From NCBI GenBank assembly GCA_947652605.1, contig CANTFG010000083.1, forward strand, positions 1 to 64,000: 64,000 bases of DNA. Direction: 5' to 3'. The position numbers and the translations under genes were made by a program. Below are positions 20,023 to 31,456 of the stretch, piece by piece. This stretch comes from Elmis aenea (lineage: Eukaryota > Arthropoda > Insecta > Coleoptera > Elmidae). Under the pieces are notes generated by a model. The model was not told the DNA's origin and made no database searches. It saw nothing but the letters and a program-made list of their open reading frames with translations. Position 1 is the first letter of the stretch. Each line of letters starts with the position of its first letter.

Positions 20023-22060
20023 ATGTCAAGTGATGAAGAAAAGGCAGTCATTGCCTATTATTATTATCGTAGAAAAAAGAAAAACCAACGTCGTTTCTGG
20101 GTAGCACCTTATATTTGTAAAAATATTAACAGAGGAGCGTTTGTGTGTGCCCAGAAACTGTACTGTGATGAACAAAAGTTCAAATCTTTTTACAGGATGT
20201 CAAAAGCAAGCTTCAAACTACTACTTCAGCTAGTTGGTCCTACAATTATGAAACAAGACACACATTACAGACGTTGTCTCCCCATTGAGGAACGATTGCT
20301 AATTACTTTGAGGTGAGGAGTAGAATGAATAAATTTGTTTTTGAAAATTATTTTATTGAATAGGTACAAATAACTTAACATTACAAATTAAACAAATCAC
20401 TGTTTTCGGTATAATCTAAAGTCGGTACTGGAGTTGAATTAAAAGAGGATCGAGAATAGGATTCCGTGGAATGGTGTGATGCAGAAGGCGAGGGAAGCGA
20501 GCTTGTAGTAGTTGAGAGGGTTAACTGGGACTGGGGATTAGTATAGTTTATTTCATCTAACAAACCCAATACTTTTCTTTTAAAATCTCGAAATTGTGAC
20601 TCGTTAAGTTCATCGATTTCTGGTAGCAGACTTAATAAAAAATATTTACGTGGGTTAGCGTCATCAGTAACTTTTTTCTTTTGAAAGTAATCTATAAATG
20701 CTTTATCAACTTCATTAATTGTTGATTTTCGTGTTACTTGTTTCAATGGAGTAGTCCTTTCGGAAGTCTGCGGTTCTTCGGATTCAAATGCTTCAGTTGA
20801 CTGTTCTGGCGAATCAACTGCTGGAGGAGACGGAAGATTTCCGGTCACAGGTGTTGAAGGTTTTATATACGGATTTAAAAACTGCAGGTAATCGTTTAAA
20901 TAGTAAGGCTTCGTTGATTTTCTGCCTTCACCACTTTTGGGAAGTTTCTTTTTTCTGACAAAAACTGATCTGAGGTTTTTCCACATATCTTTACATTCGG
21001 AAACTGAAAAAAACACAATACATATTGCAGCTCATCGTCTGAAAATCATGTTATTATTTTGAATATGTTTAACACGGCGCACTGTATTTAGAATGTATTT
21101 ACTGTGTACGTCGTCAACAACAGGTACCTAATAGGTATATCTGCGTCTTTCAGATATCTTGGAAATGGATGTACGTTTAAAGCTCTGTCATTTTATTTTC
21201 CTCGAGGAAACAATACAATAGGAAAAGTGGTTCGTGAGACAACAAAAGCAATTTGGGATGTACTACAACCTGAATACATGAGCATACCAACTGGAGAACA
21301 GTGGATGTTAATTGCAGATAGATTTGTCGATCTATGGAATCTTCCGAATTGTGTCGGGGCAATGGACGGCAAACATATTAGAATTCAAAGAATTCCTAAA
21401 ACGGGTTCGAAAAATTTTAATTACAAGTCGTATAATTCTTTAGTACTGATGGCGTGTAGCGATGCTGATGGAAACTTTATTTCGGTTGAAGTTGGTTTTC
21501 CTGGTCGAAATAGCGATGGTGGCATTTTTCAAGCCTCAAAACTTGGACAGTGGTTGCAGAGAGATGGATTTAACATACCAAATGAACGTGCTCTACCGCA
21601 CAGTGCAACAAAATTTCCTTTTTACTTTGTAGCTGATGAGGCATTTTCATTAAAACGTTATCTTATGAGACCATATCCCCAACGGTCACTAAATAATACG
21701 AAACGTGTTTTCAACTATAGATTAAGTAGAGGAAGAAAAACTGTAGAATGCGCCTTTGGAATGCTGGTTCAAAAGTTTCCGGTACTCAAAAACGCGATTC
21801 AGTGTCACAGTGAATATAAAATTAATCTCATAGTCAAAGCTTGCTGTGTTCTACATAATTTTATAAGGAAAAGAGAAGACCGTGCCTATCAACCATGTTT
21901 TGATTCTGAACAAAATATTACAGCCAGACCATTAGAAATCAGAGAAGAACACATTCCTATATCTACACAATCTGCCCAGGCTTTACGTAGTCACTTAGCT
22001 AATTATTTTATATCAGAAGCAGGGTCCCTTCCATGGCAATGGAATCATTGTTTAACATGA
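20023..22060 (+). CDS. Harbinger-1 transposase (two exons)
   Basis: Exon 1 is 20023-20312 and exon 2 is 21154-22060, joined at AG|GTGAGG and TTTCAG|A to give 398 residues. The junction restores the family motif ITLRYLGNGCTFKAL. Catalytic boxes of the PIF DDE domain are GAMDGKHIRIQ, FVADEAFSLKRYLMRPYP and RGRKTVECAFGMLVQKF. The C-terminal CCVLHNFIRKRE is typical. The intron contains exon 2 of the MADF gene on the other strand. Confidence 0.92.
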
Positions 22061-22374
22061 TTAATGTTACTTACGATGTATTATATTTTGTAAATTACAA
22101 ACTAAGTAAAAAAATGTAACTCCAATTTTATGGAAGGACAGGAAAACACAAGTCATGTAATAGTATTTACGTTCTATATTGATATTCATTAAATACCCTC
22201 AAGTTTTTGTTCTTGCGCAATGGCAGCCCATGCCTTTTCAGTAATGTCTCTTCTACAGTACTCCGCCAAATTATAATTATAAATACAAGGATGCTTTTCC
22301 ACTTCTAAAACAAACTTAATGCTAGCTGCTTCTTCCATGGTGTATACGATACTAGTCGCACGGAGGTCGAACAT
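20381..22374 (-). CDS. Harbinger-1 MADF/Myb-like accessory protein (two exons)
   Basis: Exon 1 is 22374-22197 and exon 2 is 21003-20381, joined at GAGG|GTATTT and TTTTCAG|TT, giving 266 residues. The joined protein has a MADF domain (FVLEVEKHPCIYNYN, ITEKAWAAIAQE, CKDMWKNLRSVFVRKKK, KPYYLNDYLQFL). A Ser/Pro-rich linker and a BESS-like C-terminal helix pair (DKAFIDYFQKKK, LLPEIDELNESQFRDFKRKV) follow. In this superfamily such proteins are thought to bind the ends and help import the transposase. The intron contains transposase exon 2 on the opposite strand. Confidence 0.88.
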
Positions 22375-22523
22375 GTCAGTCGCTTACAATTGCTCGCCGA
22401 CAGGTCGAATCACGGTAGCGTAGCAGTCGTACTGGTGAGAGAGCATGCATTTATAACAACAGGCTACGACTTGGAAGCGACGTCGCGTCGCGGTAGCGTA
22501 TCCCTGGTGGGAGACCGGCCTAA

Positions 22524-23314
22524 GTGTTAAATTTACACATATTAGAAAAATGGTTAAGTTTCTTGCAATTGTTGCATCTTTTCCCATAGGCTACACATTT
22601 ATTAAAGGGATGTTTCTTACCACATTTTCTACAAAGGTCATTATATTCTTTTACAAACTTCTTTCTTTCATATTGATTTTTCTGGCCAAATCCTTTTCTT
22701 TCTTCATATATATTATCTTTTTCTGTTGTTTATGTTCGTTTTTCTCTCTTGCGATAATTTTATTTACTTCACTCCCATGTATATCCTTTGTTTGCTTCCT
22801 TGTGATTTCTGATATTCTAAACATTTCAACGGCTTCTTGTAGACTAATATTACCCATTCTTATTATTCTGTCTTGAGTTTCTCGATCTTTACTGTTTAAC
22901 ACTATTTTATCTCTTAACATATCATCACCATCTTTAAATTCACAGTCTTTTACTACGTTTTTTATATCGATTAGAAAATTGTCTATTGTTTCACCATCTT
23001 CTTTCGCTCTTCTATAGAATAGGTGTCTTGCATGCAGAATATTTTTTTTAGGATTGCAATATGTCTCAAATTTATCTAAAACCTTGACAATGTCTTTGCT
23101 ATGTTCTGCTTCTTCGAACTTAAATGTATTGTACACTTCGTGCCTCTTCACCAATTATATTTAAAAATATAGCAACCTGTCTTTCACTATCTTTTTTATC
23201 TAAACCAGAAGCTGTCATATATAATATGTTGAAACTTTGCTTAAAACGATTCCATTTCTCAGCCAAATTGCCCGTTAATTTAAGTGAGCTGGGCATTCTA
23301 TTATTTGTCGCCAT
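22524..23314 (-). pseudogene. Gypsy-A gag with two zinc knuckles
   Basis: The protein starts MATNNRMPSSLKLTGNLAEK at 23314. A single frameshift near 23150 leads into the long frame with gag helices (FYRRAKEDGETIDNFLIDIK, MLRDKIVLNSKDRETQDRII). The end, up to the Harbinger insertion, reads LCRKCGKKHPFNKC and CNNCKKLNHFSNMC, two CCHC knuckles. Pol resumes at 19850. Confidence 0.8.
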
Positions 23315-23432
23315 TTTTTTCTTTGAACTTTTTACACACGTTTTTTTTTAATCCTTACGACGTTATGTCCTTTGTTTATGGTAAATGAGAACACTAATTA
23401 TCTTGTTATTTTATTTTTATTTTCCTTCCGGC

Positions 23433-24886
23433 TGTTACACGAATATCGGCCACTTAATAAAGAAAGCCTATACTCGTACAACAAGAACGGGTGATTCGGA
23501 CTCGCGGCTAAGTCAGACGAGAAGGGGTAGGTCCAGATTAGAACTAAACTTGTAGATATCAAAAGGGCGCCACACTATTTATTCTGTAAGGTAAAATAGC
23601 GAAAAAACCTAAGGAAAGAAATAAAAGAACTCGTAGGCTTGAACGGTATATGCCTTTAATAACACCAAACACAAAAATGAAAATAACAAACAAAATATAG
23701 AACGCACTTGACAATAAAATGGTCCTCGCCTCAACAGACTTAGAAGGCCACTACGAAGAAACCCTTCGTTATAATTAAACCTAAATAAAATATGTACGAC
23801 GAAATAAGATCGGTCCTGTTCCGGGGTTTGCAAGTACCTATATAAAAAACACCAACATATATTTATACCTGTATGTAAGACTGATAACACAACGTCAATA
23901 AAGTGGAAGAGCTCTCCAACCTATCAAAACTGTGGCAGTAAAATCGCCAAGCGGTAACGTAAATAAAAAATACCTTGCAAACCGAAAACGGTCTCTAACT
24001 TATTAATCGTAGCTTTCAAATAAGAATTTAGTGACACCAAAGCCACTCAAAGGTTGTTGAGAACGTAGGATGTATCATGGACGTAAGGTCCTGTTAACAA
24101 CAATATAAGAATTGATTTAAACGTTAATAAATGACACTAGCAAAAATACAACGTAATGAACTAAACGTTAATACATAACGCCAAAGCAAAACAGTGAACT
24201 AACTATAGTACGAGCTGAGGGCTCTACAATAGTTAACGTAAGATAATAAAAATATTAAGAACGTAGCTAGTCGGGGCTTAAATATGTAAGCTTAGCTTTC
24301 GATGAGCCGCCGAAGGCACGATGAAAGAGAAGAGGGCCGGAACTGCTGTCCGTAGTCCAAACTAACAGATAAACATCCACGGAACCAATCTTCAACGGAG
24401 TATCAAACGTCCGATCACAACGTTAAACGAAACTTGGAGAAAAGGACTGAGCTTAACCTCCAGCTCAAAGCAAAACGTACATCCAAACGTTACACAAACG
24501 AAATATCAGCCAATTTAAGTACGAAACGTAAACACCTAAAAAGAAACGAAATGTAAGATAACCTCCAATTTTCACGTGGCTTGAAGAAAAGATTTACCTG
24601 TTTTATGTGCCGCTAAATAATCCAACGGTTTTATTTGGCTGGACCAAATTCGCCGTACGCGTGACTACAAAAGTCGAGATCCACCAAAATTTACAATATT
24701 TCCCTGGATATTCACCCTGCACAAATCACAGGTGTATCACCAAACCAGACAATAACCGGAAGTGCGTGAACGGTAGACAATACCAATTGACATGCGTGAA
24801 AATATACTAGACACTGGAGCTACTAAAATAAGCCGAAACTACTACTCATGGGACCTAACTCCCAATCGGACAATAGTAACGTAACA
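23433..24886 (-). repeat. Gypsy-B 3' LTR
   Basis: 1454 bp, essentially identical to 29375-30829. The frames of 93 and 67 codons found in both LTRs are not supported as genes. Confidence 0.92.
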
Positions 24887-26113
24887 AATCCCCCCCTTAC
24901 TAGAAGGAAAAATGAAGAAAAAGGAAAAAAAAATTCTTTCCTAAAAGAAAAGTAGTAATACAAAGAAATCAAAAGAAAGAACCGAAAGGTCCAAGAGAAA
25001 ACCAAAGAAAACCGCAACTTCACTTGAAAACCCTAGTGTGAGTCGGCACACCTTCCACGCTACACGCTTGTTGGGAGCAGGGGGGACAAGGATTCCTCGC
25101 TCAAGATCTTCGTCGCGTCGTGGCCATCTATGTCATCCCACACAACAAGTGGAGACCAAGCGCCACCAACTACACTTGAAAGCTTATTCAAGCGAAATCG
25201 GAACAAAAGAGAAAACAGCTTAACCTACTAATACAGCGCCGATAAGGACACCGAACTGAAACTAAAGAGGTATAAAGCTATCGGCTTATCCTCGAAAATT
25301 TAAGCGAAATCGGAACAAAAGAGAAAACAACTTAACCTACTAACACAGCGCCGATAAGGACACCGAACTGAAACTAAAGAGGTATAAACCAATCGGTTTA
25401 TCCTCGGAACTGGTAAGAAATATATCACGGACTTTGGGCGAAGAAAAGCGCTGTCGTGATCCACCTGTCCAGGAGAGATCACACAGTGAAACCAAAAGAC
25501 AGCAGTCATCCGTCACTCATCTACTCTGACAGAGGCGGCTCGGTCTGAGTCCAAAGAGTCAGGGTACCGAGAACTGATCGCTTGTCGTCATGTTCACATT
25601 TATCCATCATCAGTCATTTCCAGAAAGAAGAAAGTTCCAAAGAACGACAAAAGAAAAACAAAGCGAGTGTTTAGGGGGCTTTTACCCCTGGTAACCACAC
25701 ACCCTTGGCCAATTCTTCATCCTGAACCAAGAAGGAGAGAAAGAAGAAAGAAACAGAGAAAGACAAAACAAAGTGAGTGTTTAGGGGGCTTTTACCCCTG
25801 GTAACCACACACCCTTGGCCAATTCTTCATCCTGAACCAAGAAGGAGAGAAAGAAGAAAGAAACAGAGAAAGACAAAACAAAGTGAGTGTTTAGGGGGCT
25901 TTTACCCCTGGTAACCACACACCCTTGGCCAATTCTTCATCCTGAACCAAGAAGGAGAGAAAGAGAAAGAACAGAAAGTTACGAAACGTCGAATGGTGAA
26001 GCCGAGACATCGACAAATACGAACATAGAAACTGTCAGTCCAAAGAAAATCCCAGTAGGGAAAGCAACTAAGTAAAGAGAAAGTGAACCAACAAGTAACA
26101 GAGAAATGTCGTA
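24887..26113 (-). other. Gypsy-B 3' untranslated region with polypurine tract and tandem repeats
   Basis: The polypurine tract GTAAGGGGGGGATT (24887-24900, minus) abuts the LTR. Two copies of a 112-bp unit lie at about 25191-25410. Three copies of a 110-bp unit lie at about 25660-25990. No gene is seen in this 1.2-kb stretch. Confidence 0.75.
25660..25990. repeat. Three tandem 110-bp units in gypsy-B
   Basis: The box TTAGGGGGCTTTTACCCCTG recurs at 25671, 25781 and 25891 with almost no divergence between copies. Each unit has an Arg/Lys-codon-like purine-rich half (GAAGGAGAGAAAGAA) on the plus strand. Confidence 0.9.
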
Positions 26114-27751
26114 TTAGTCTTCAGCGAGATAAGGCTTCATATCTTGAACATGCCAGGTGCCTACGTCTTTACCAGACTCGTCAGCTAACTGGTAAGTCCA
26201 AGGAGACACACGTTTCAAAACAGTAAAGGGACCAATAAATTTCGCAGCGAGTTTGGCGTTGATGTAAGCAGCGGCGTTGGATAAAGCAAAGTTCCTGCGC
26301 CACACAAGTGAGTTTACAGCAAACTCGACTGGGCGTCGACGAAGATTGTAACGTCGGCTAGCTTGTTCGTAAGCCTTGTTCAATCGATCCTTGATATCCA
26401 AACGAAGTTGTTCTATGCCTTTCGTTCGTAAGCCAGGTTCGTCAACAGTACGATCAGGGTCTTCGATCGGTTCATTGAGATCGGGTGGTCGTCCCATGTG
26501 ATCTCCATATAGATGGTGCTCACGTCCGAAGTTAGCAAAGAAAGGAGAGTGACCAATTACTTCATGTTTGGACGTGCGAATAGCACACGCAACTTTTGGC
26601 AATAGCGAATCCCACTTTCGGTGGTTATCCGCAACATACGAAGAAAGCATAGTTTTTAGTACGCGGTTAATGCGTTCTGCAGGATTAGCTTGCGGATGGT
26701 AAGGAGCATTGAATAGAATTTTACAGCGATAGCTTTCACATAGAGAGCCAAACTCTCTACTACGAAATTGTACACCATTATCACAGATAATGTACTGCGG
26801 TGTACCATAAACTAAAAAAATTTCATCTTCTACAGCGCGACAAACCGTAGCAGCTGTAGCACGACGAAGAGGAAAGAAGCAAGAGTATTTAGTAAAGCAA
26901 TCAGCGACAACAAGAATAAAGGTATAGCCTTTAGGCGAACGAGGAAGAGGTCCTACAATATCGATGCAGAGGAACTGCCAAGGACGAGAAGGTTTAGCAC
27001 GAGGTACCATAAAACCATAAGGTTTCTTCTGTTCTACCTTATGTGCGGCACAAACTGCACATCTCCGGACATATCTGGCAACAGAGGATCTCATTTTAGG
27101 CCAATAGTAACGTGTGGCCAAACGCTCAAACGTTTTGAACACACCAGCGTGACCGGCAGTTGGTAAGTCATGGTTCTCATTGATGAGATCTCGACGAAGT
27201 TCCGTAGGAACAACAAACTTCCAGTTATCGCATTCCGGATCGAGCCCACGAATACGAGGAGAAGTATACTTAAAGACCTTACCATTGTCGACACGCCAAA
27301 CAGGATATTTATCCGGGTTGGTTTCGATAGAGGTACGTAAGCGACAATACCACTCATCAGAAGTCTGAAGTGGAGGAAGAATAATGACAGGTTCCACGAC
27401 ATCAAGTTTAGGAACAGAACGAGACAAAGTATCTGGAACGACATGGTGACGTTTCTGGGGTTGGGGACTAGAAGGAGAAACTTGACCGGTTTTCCCACAA
27501 TTCCAGCACGTCATGGAAGCGAAAGGCTTGGAAGAAGAAACAATAACAGTATCAGAAGGTACCGTAGTCGAGGTACAAAGAGACGCAATAGGTTTAGTAC
27601 GTTTAAGAGAAGAAGGAACATCAACTTTGTCGATACGTTGGCAAGAAGTTCGTTGCGTACACGCTAAGTCAGGTTCCAGCAAAGGTTCGGGTCCTGATCG
27701 AGGTTCAAAACGTCGATTCCGAATCTCTGCATCCTCTAACGTGCGTAACAA
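26114..27751 (-). CDS. Gypsy-B truncated gag zinc knuckle fused to RNase H end and integrase
   Basis: The 545-codon frame starts in the gag C-terminus (LLRTLEDAEIRNRRFEPRSG), enters a zinc knuckle (MTCWNCGKTG) and jumps after it into the RNase H end (HHVVPDTLSRSV). The rest is a complete integrase: finger H..H..CAVCAAHK, catalytic boxes LCIDIVGPLP, YIICDNGVQF and NPAERINRVL, and a C-terminal GPFTVLKRVSPWTYQL domain. Protease, RT and RNase H core are absent. The fusion is in frame, so an integrase-bearing protein may still be made. Confidence 0.88.
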   Translation of the reverse strand: MLRTLEDAEIRNRRFEPRSGPEPLLEPDLACTQRTSCQRIDKVDVPSSLKRTKPIASLCTSTTVPSDTVIVSSSKPFASMTCWNCGKTGQVSPSSPQPQKRHHVVPDTLSRSVPKLDVVEPVIILPPLQTSDEWYCRLRTSIETNPDKYPVWRVDNGKVFKYTSPRIRGLDPECDNWKFVVPTELRRDLINENHDLPTAGHAGVFKTFERLATRYYWPKMRSSVARYVRRCAVCAAHKVEQKKPYGFMVPRAKPSRPWQFLCIDIVGPLPRSPKGYTFILVVADCFTKYSCFFPLRRATAATVCRAVEDEIFLVYGTPQYIICDNGVQFRSREFGSLCESYRCKILFNAPYHPQANPAERINRVLKTMLSSYVADNHRKWDSLLPKVACAIRTSKHEVIGHSPFFANFGREHHLYGDHMGRPPDLNEPIEDPDRTVDEPGLRTKGIEQLRLDIKDRLNKAYEQASRRYNLRRRPVEFAVNSLVWRRNFALSNAAAYINAKLAAKFIGPFTVLKRVSPWTYQLADESGKDVGTWHVQDMKPYLAED

Positions 27752-28760
27752 TGAAACGAGTTTAGTAAAGGTAGTCGGTTGTTGGAAAAGTAAGCTGCGA
27801 ATATTTAGGACGTAGATTGCAGATAATACGATGAAGTTGTTCAGACTCAGAAGGAATGAAGGTCAATCTGCGAAATAAATTACGCATAGCAGCGACAAAT
27901 AAAGTTGGGCGTTCGGAAGATCCCTGTAAGCGATTGTAGATTTCTTGTCTCAATCTCTCGTCATAATCCGATGGTAAAAATGCTTGACGAAGATTAATGA
28001 CTAGAGAAGTCCAATCGCGAATATCCTCACGCACCGAACGATACCATAGAAGAGCATCGCCTTCAAACAGGTCGATGGCCGAAAAAAATAATTGAGAGGT
28101 AGTAACATTACGCGCTATTCTTAGTTCTTCAACACGTTCCAAGAAAGAGCTAACGGAAGCATCGCTTCGTCCACTAAACGTAATGCCCCATTTCGAGACC
28201 GGAACAAAGTGTGTAGAAAATACTTGAGGAGTAGGAGGAGGAACTAGAATATCGCCTTCGTCAGATGAGTCATCTGACGCATGTGTCACCGCATTACGAA
28301 GCGGGGTGCTGGTGGTCGGTGCTGCAGTCTGATCACGTAACGAGCGTTTGTAAGCGTTTTCGAAATCTGACTTAAGCTCATGCGCACGCAGTCGAAGCGC
28401 GTTAAGTTGACTTTTCATCTCGCCGGTGGTAGGGTTAGCGAGTTCAAGGCGTCGATCAGTATGTTTCATCAGCGCCGATGTTCGACGGAAACACGTAGAT
28501 TTCGTATCACCTTCAAAAGTTTGAAGTGCCGATTCTAACTCAATTAAATTTCTAGTAATAGCTGCACTATCGTCTTTAAACTCAACAGTATAGGCAACTT
28601 GCGATAGCGATTTTTCTGAATCTAATTTAAGCACGCCACGAACTGACTTTCTCATCTCGGCTACTGTAGCGGACGGAAAACCACGGCTCGTTAACTCATA
28701 CGCGAGCTCAACTTGATTCAGAGAGTCAATAAAATCTTTCCAAATGCACGACGGTGCCAT
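27752..28760 (-). CDS. Gypsy-B gag
   Basis: The 332-codon frame from MAPSCIWKDFIDSLNQVELA has a long helical N-terminal part and a Ser/Asp-rich linker. The capsid-like region follows (WGITFSGRSDASVSSFLERV, then ALLWYRSVREDIRDW, EIYNRLQGSSERPTLFVAAM and LHRIICNLRPKYSQL). A single-base shift near 27790 separates it from the 27751 frame; restoring register would give a continuous gag. This is either a mutation or a programmed shift. Confidence 0.88.
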
Positions 28761-29374
28761 TGTATCTAGTCAAGATCAGTAAAGTATAACAAGTAATTAA
28801 CTTTCCTTCGAGAAGGAAGAAAACAACCCAAAAAGAAAGAAAAAGCAACTAAATAGCCTAAACGAGAAAAAAAATTATTTGGACTAAATTTTTGACCGAA
28901 ACTGTACCTACGTATCAAGTCTGGTCGCAAAAGACTTCCAAAAACCTAAAAAGCGATAAAAGAAAATTTGGACAAAAATTTTTACTGGCTCTGTATATAG
29001 AAAATGTGCTAAATTGCATAAAACCACCTAAGGAATCTATAGAACCAATAAAAAAAAAAAAGTACAAAATTGTTGTTCCACCCTGTATATCAGAAATCCC
29101 GAAAACCCAGGTAGTAACAACGAAAACGTCCAGCAGAGAAGTCAAAACCTAAAGAATCGTCGCGAAGCTAGGATAAATGTATGCTTGCATTTATTAGGAA
29201 CGCCTAGATATATGCAACACACGTAGCAAGAAATAAAATTTTAGAAAAATAGTCCAACAGAAAAATTTTCAAAATAAAGGCAATTATCAAACAAGTCCCT
29301 AAACGAGTAAAGTACAGTTACACAAAGCCAATAAGGTTTAGTTACACAAGGCCCCTAATGTTGGGCGTCAATTT
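28761..29374 (-). other. Gypsy-B leader with probable tRNA-Lys-type primer site
   Basis: Four bases inside the 5' LTR, TGACGCCCAACATTAGGGG (29352-29370, minus) resembles the complement of the tRNA-Lys 3' end with an early G-to-A change and an extra base. The rest of the 0.6-kb leader has no supported gene. Confidence 0.55.
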
Positions 29375-30829
29375 TGTTACACGAATATCGGCCACTTAAT
29401 AAAGAAAGCCTATACTCGTACAACAAGAACGGGTGATTCGGACTCGCGGCTAAGTCAGACGAGAAGGGGGTAGGTCCAGATTAGAACTAAACTTGTAGAT
29501 ATCAAAAGGGCGCCACACTATTTATTCTGTAAGGTAAAATAGCGAAAAAACCTAAGGAAAGAAATAAAAGAACTCGTAGGCTTGAACGGTATATGCCTTT
29601 AATAACACCAAACACAAAAATGAAAATAACAAACAAAATATAGAACGCACTTGACAATAAAATGGTCCTCGCCTCAACAGACTTAGAAGGCCACTACGAA
29701 GAAACCCTTCGTTATAATTAAACCTAAATAAAATATGTACGACGAAATAAGATCGGTCCTGTTCCGGGGTTTGCAAGTACCTATATAAAAAACACCAACA
29801 TATATTTATACCTGTATGTAAGACTGATAACACAACGTCAATAAAGTGGAAGAGCTCTCCAACCTATCAAAACTGTGGCAGTAAAATCGCCAAGCGGTAA
29901 CGTAAATAAAAAATACCTTGCAAACCGAAAACGGTCTCTAACTTATTAATCGTAGCTTTCAAATAAGAATTTAGTGACACCAAAGCCACTCAAAGGTTGT
30001 TGAGAACGTAGGATGTATCATGGACGTAAGGTCCTGTTAACAACAATATAAGAATTGATTTAAACGTTAATAAATGACACTAGCAAAAATACAACGTAAT
30101 GAACTAAACGTTAATACATAACGCCAAAGCAAAACAGTGAACTAACTATAGTACGAGCTGAGGGCTCTACAATAGTTAACGTAAGATAATAAAAATATTA
30201 AGAACGTAGCTAGTCGGGGCTTAAATATGTAAGCTTAGCTTTCGATGAGCCGCCGAAGGCACGATGAAAGAGAAGAGGGCCGGAACTGCTGTCCGTAGTC
30301 CAAACTAACAGATAAACATCCACGGAACCAATCTTCAACGGAGTATCAAACGTCCGATCACAACGTTAAACGAAACTTGGAGAAAAGGACTGAGCTTAAC
30401 CTCCAGCTCAAAGCAAAACGTACATCCAAACGTTACACAAACGAAATATCAGCCAATTTAAGTACGAAACGTAAACACCTAAAAAGAAACGAAATGTAAG
30501 ATAACCTCCAATTTTCACGTGGCTTGAAGAAAAGATTTACCTGTTTTATGTGCCGCTAAATAATCCAACGGTTTTATTTGGCTGGACCAAATTCGCCGTA
30601 CGCGTGACTACAAAAGTCGAGATCCACCAAAATTTACAATATTTCCCTGGATATTCACCCTGCACAAATCACAGGTGTATCACCAAACCAGACAATAACC
30701 GGAAGTGCGTGAACGGTAGACAATACCAATTGACATGCGTGAAAATATACTAGACACTGGAGCTACTAAAATAAGCCGAAACTACTACTCATGGGACCTA
30801 ACTCCCAATCGGACAATAGTAACGTAACA
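29375..30829 (-). repeat. Gypsy-B 5' LTR
   Basis: 1455 bp. It contains one more G than the 3' LTR in the GAAGGGGGTAGG run and otherwise matches it. Confidence 0.92.
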
Positions 30830-30900
30830 CGGCTACATCAATTATTACACCTCGTGTGTTTCTTACTTATACTAATTCTCATTCTATCAAAACTATATCT
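30830..30900 (-). other. Possible 5' end of gypsy-A
   Basis: The CGGC duplication is followed by a sequence that on the minus strand begins TGTAATAGATATAG and leads, with gypsy-B removed, into the gypsy-A gag leader. It may be a short gypsy-A LTR sitting in the Harbinger-3 MADF gene. No second copy was found in the window. Confidence 0.3.
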
Positions 30901-31204
30901 ATTACACTGTTGGAACCTTTGCCGCCACGCTTTTTTGTTCCTCATAGACTAAATTTCCCGTTGTAGGTCTTTTTTCGAAAATGCCTTTTAAGAAAAGCAA
31001 ACGTTTAGAAAAAGACCATTCAATCGAGTCTTCTGGCGCAGGATCTCCAGATTTTGGGTGATACACTTTGTCAAAATAGACTTTGAACCGCTGCCTCAAC
31101 ACTTTCCAGTTTTTTTTAGCTTCATCGATTAAAACAAAAACCCAATGGTTATTACTCTAATATAAAGTATCAATTAAGTACAGTATAACTCTAAGAAGAG
31201 ATTA

Positions 31205-31456
31205 TTTTGGGCAGCAAAAACTGTTGAATGTAGTTTTGGAATATTAAACATGAAATGGTGGATAATGTGCAAAGCTATTGAAACGCGCCCAGAAATTGCA
31301 GCGTCTATTATTAAAGTTGTTTGTGTTCTCCATAACACTATCATTGATAAAGATAATACAACAAATGACTTTTTGGATATAACTATCGAGAACCTGTTAA
31401 CTAATAATAAATTTTATAGAAGTCACAACCCTCACACACAAGAAGCACTTTGGTGA
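31205..31456 (+). pseudogene. Harbinger-3 transposase C-terminal fragment
   Basis: The plus-strand frame reads KTVECSFGILNMKWWIMCKA, with the catalytic Glu of PIF transposases, and then IKVVCVLHNTIIDKD. It lies inside the MADF intron on the opposite strand, the same layout as in Harbinger-1. Everything upstream of the Glu box is missing. Confidence 0.8.

Larger units (their letters stand above)
19851..22520 (+). mobile_element. PIF/Harbinger transposon (Harbinger-1), structurally complete
   Basis: The terminal inverted repeats start GGCCGGTCTCCCACCAGGGA at both ends and continue with GCTACCGCGACG-type repeats. The target duplication TAA (19848-19850 and 22521-22523) is the usual 3-bp duplication for PIF/Harbinger. 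Both expected genes, a DDE transposase (+) and a MADF protein (-), are intact after splicing, so the element may be active. It sits in gypsy-A just after the gag zinc knuckles. Confidence 0.93.
23433..30829 (-). mobile_element. Gypsy-B: very young LTR retrotransposon lacking protease, RT and RNase H
   Basis: Two LTRs of about 1455 bp begin TGTTACACG and end GTAACA. They differ, as far as I can read, by a single extra G (29466 region). The target duplication is CGGC. The body encodes gag and an integrase on the minus strand, but about 2 kb of pol is missing. The near identity of the LTRs means recent insertion, so the deleted element was mobilised by proteins from another copy. It sits in the leader of gypsy-A. 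Confidence 0.92.

Noticed and set aside
23609..23890. 93-codon ORF, repeated at 29552-29833
   Set aside because: Both copies lie in the identical LTRs of gypsy-B; no motif, so identity reflects the LTR and not a gene family.
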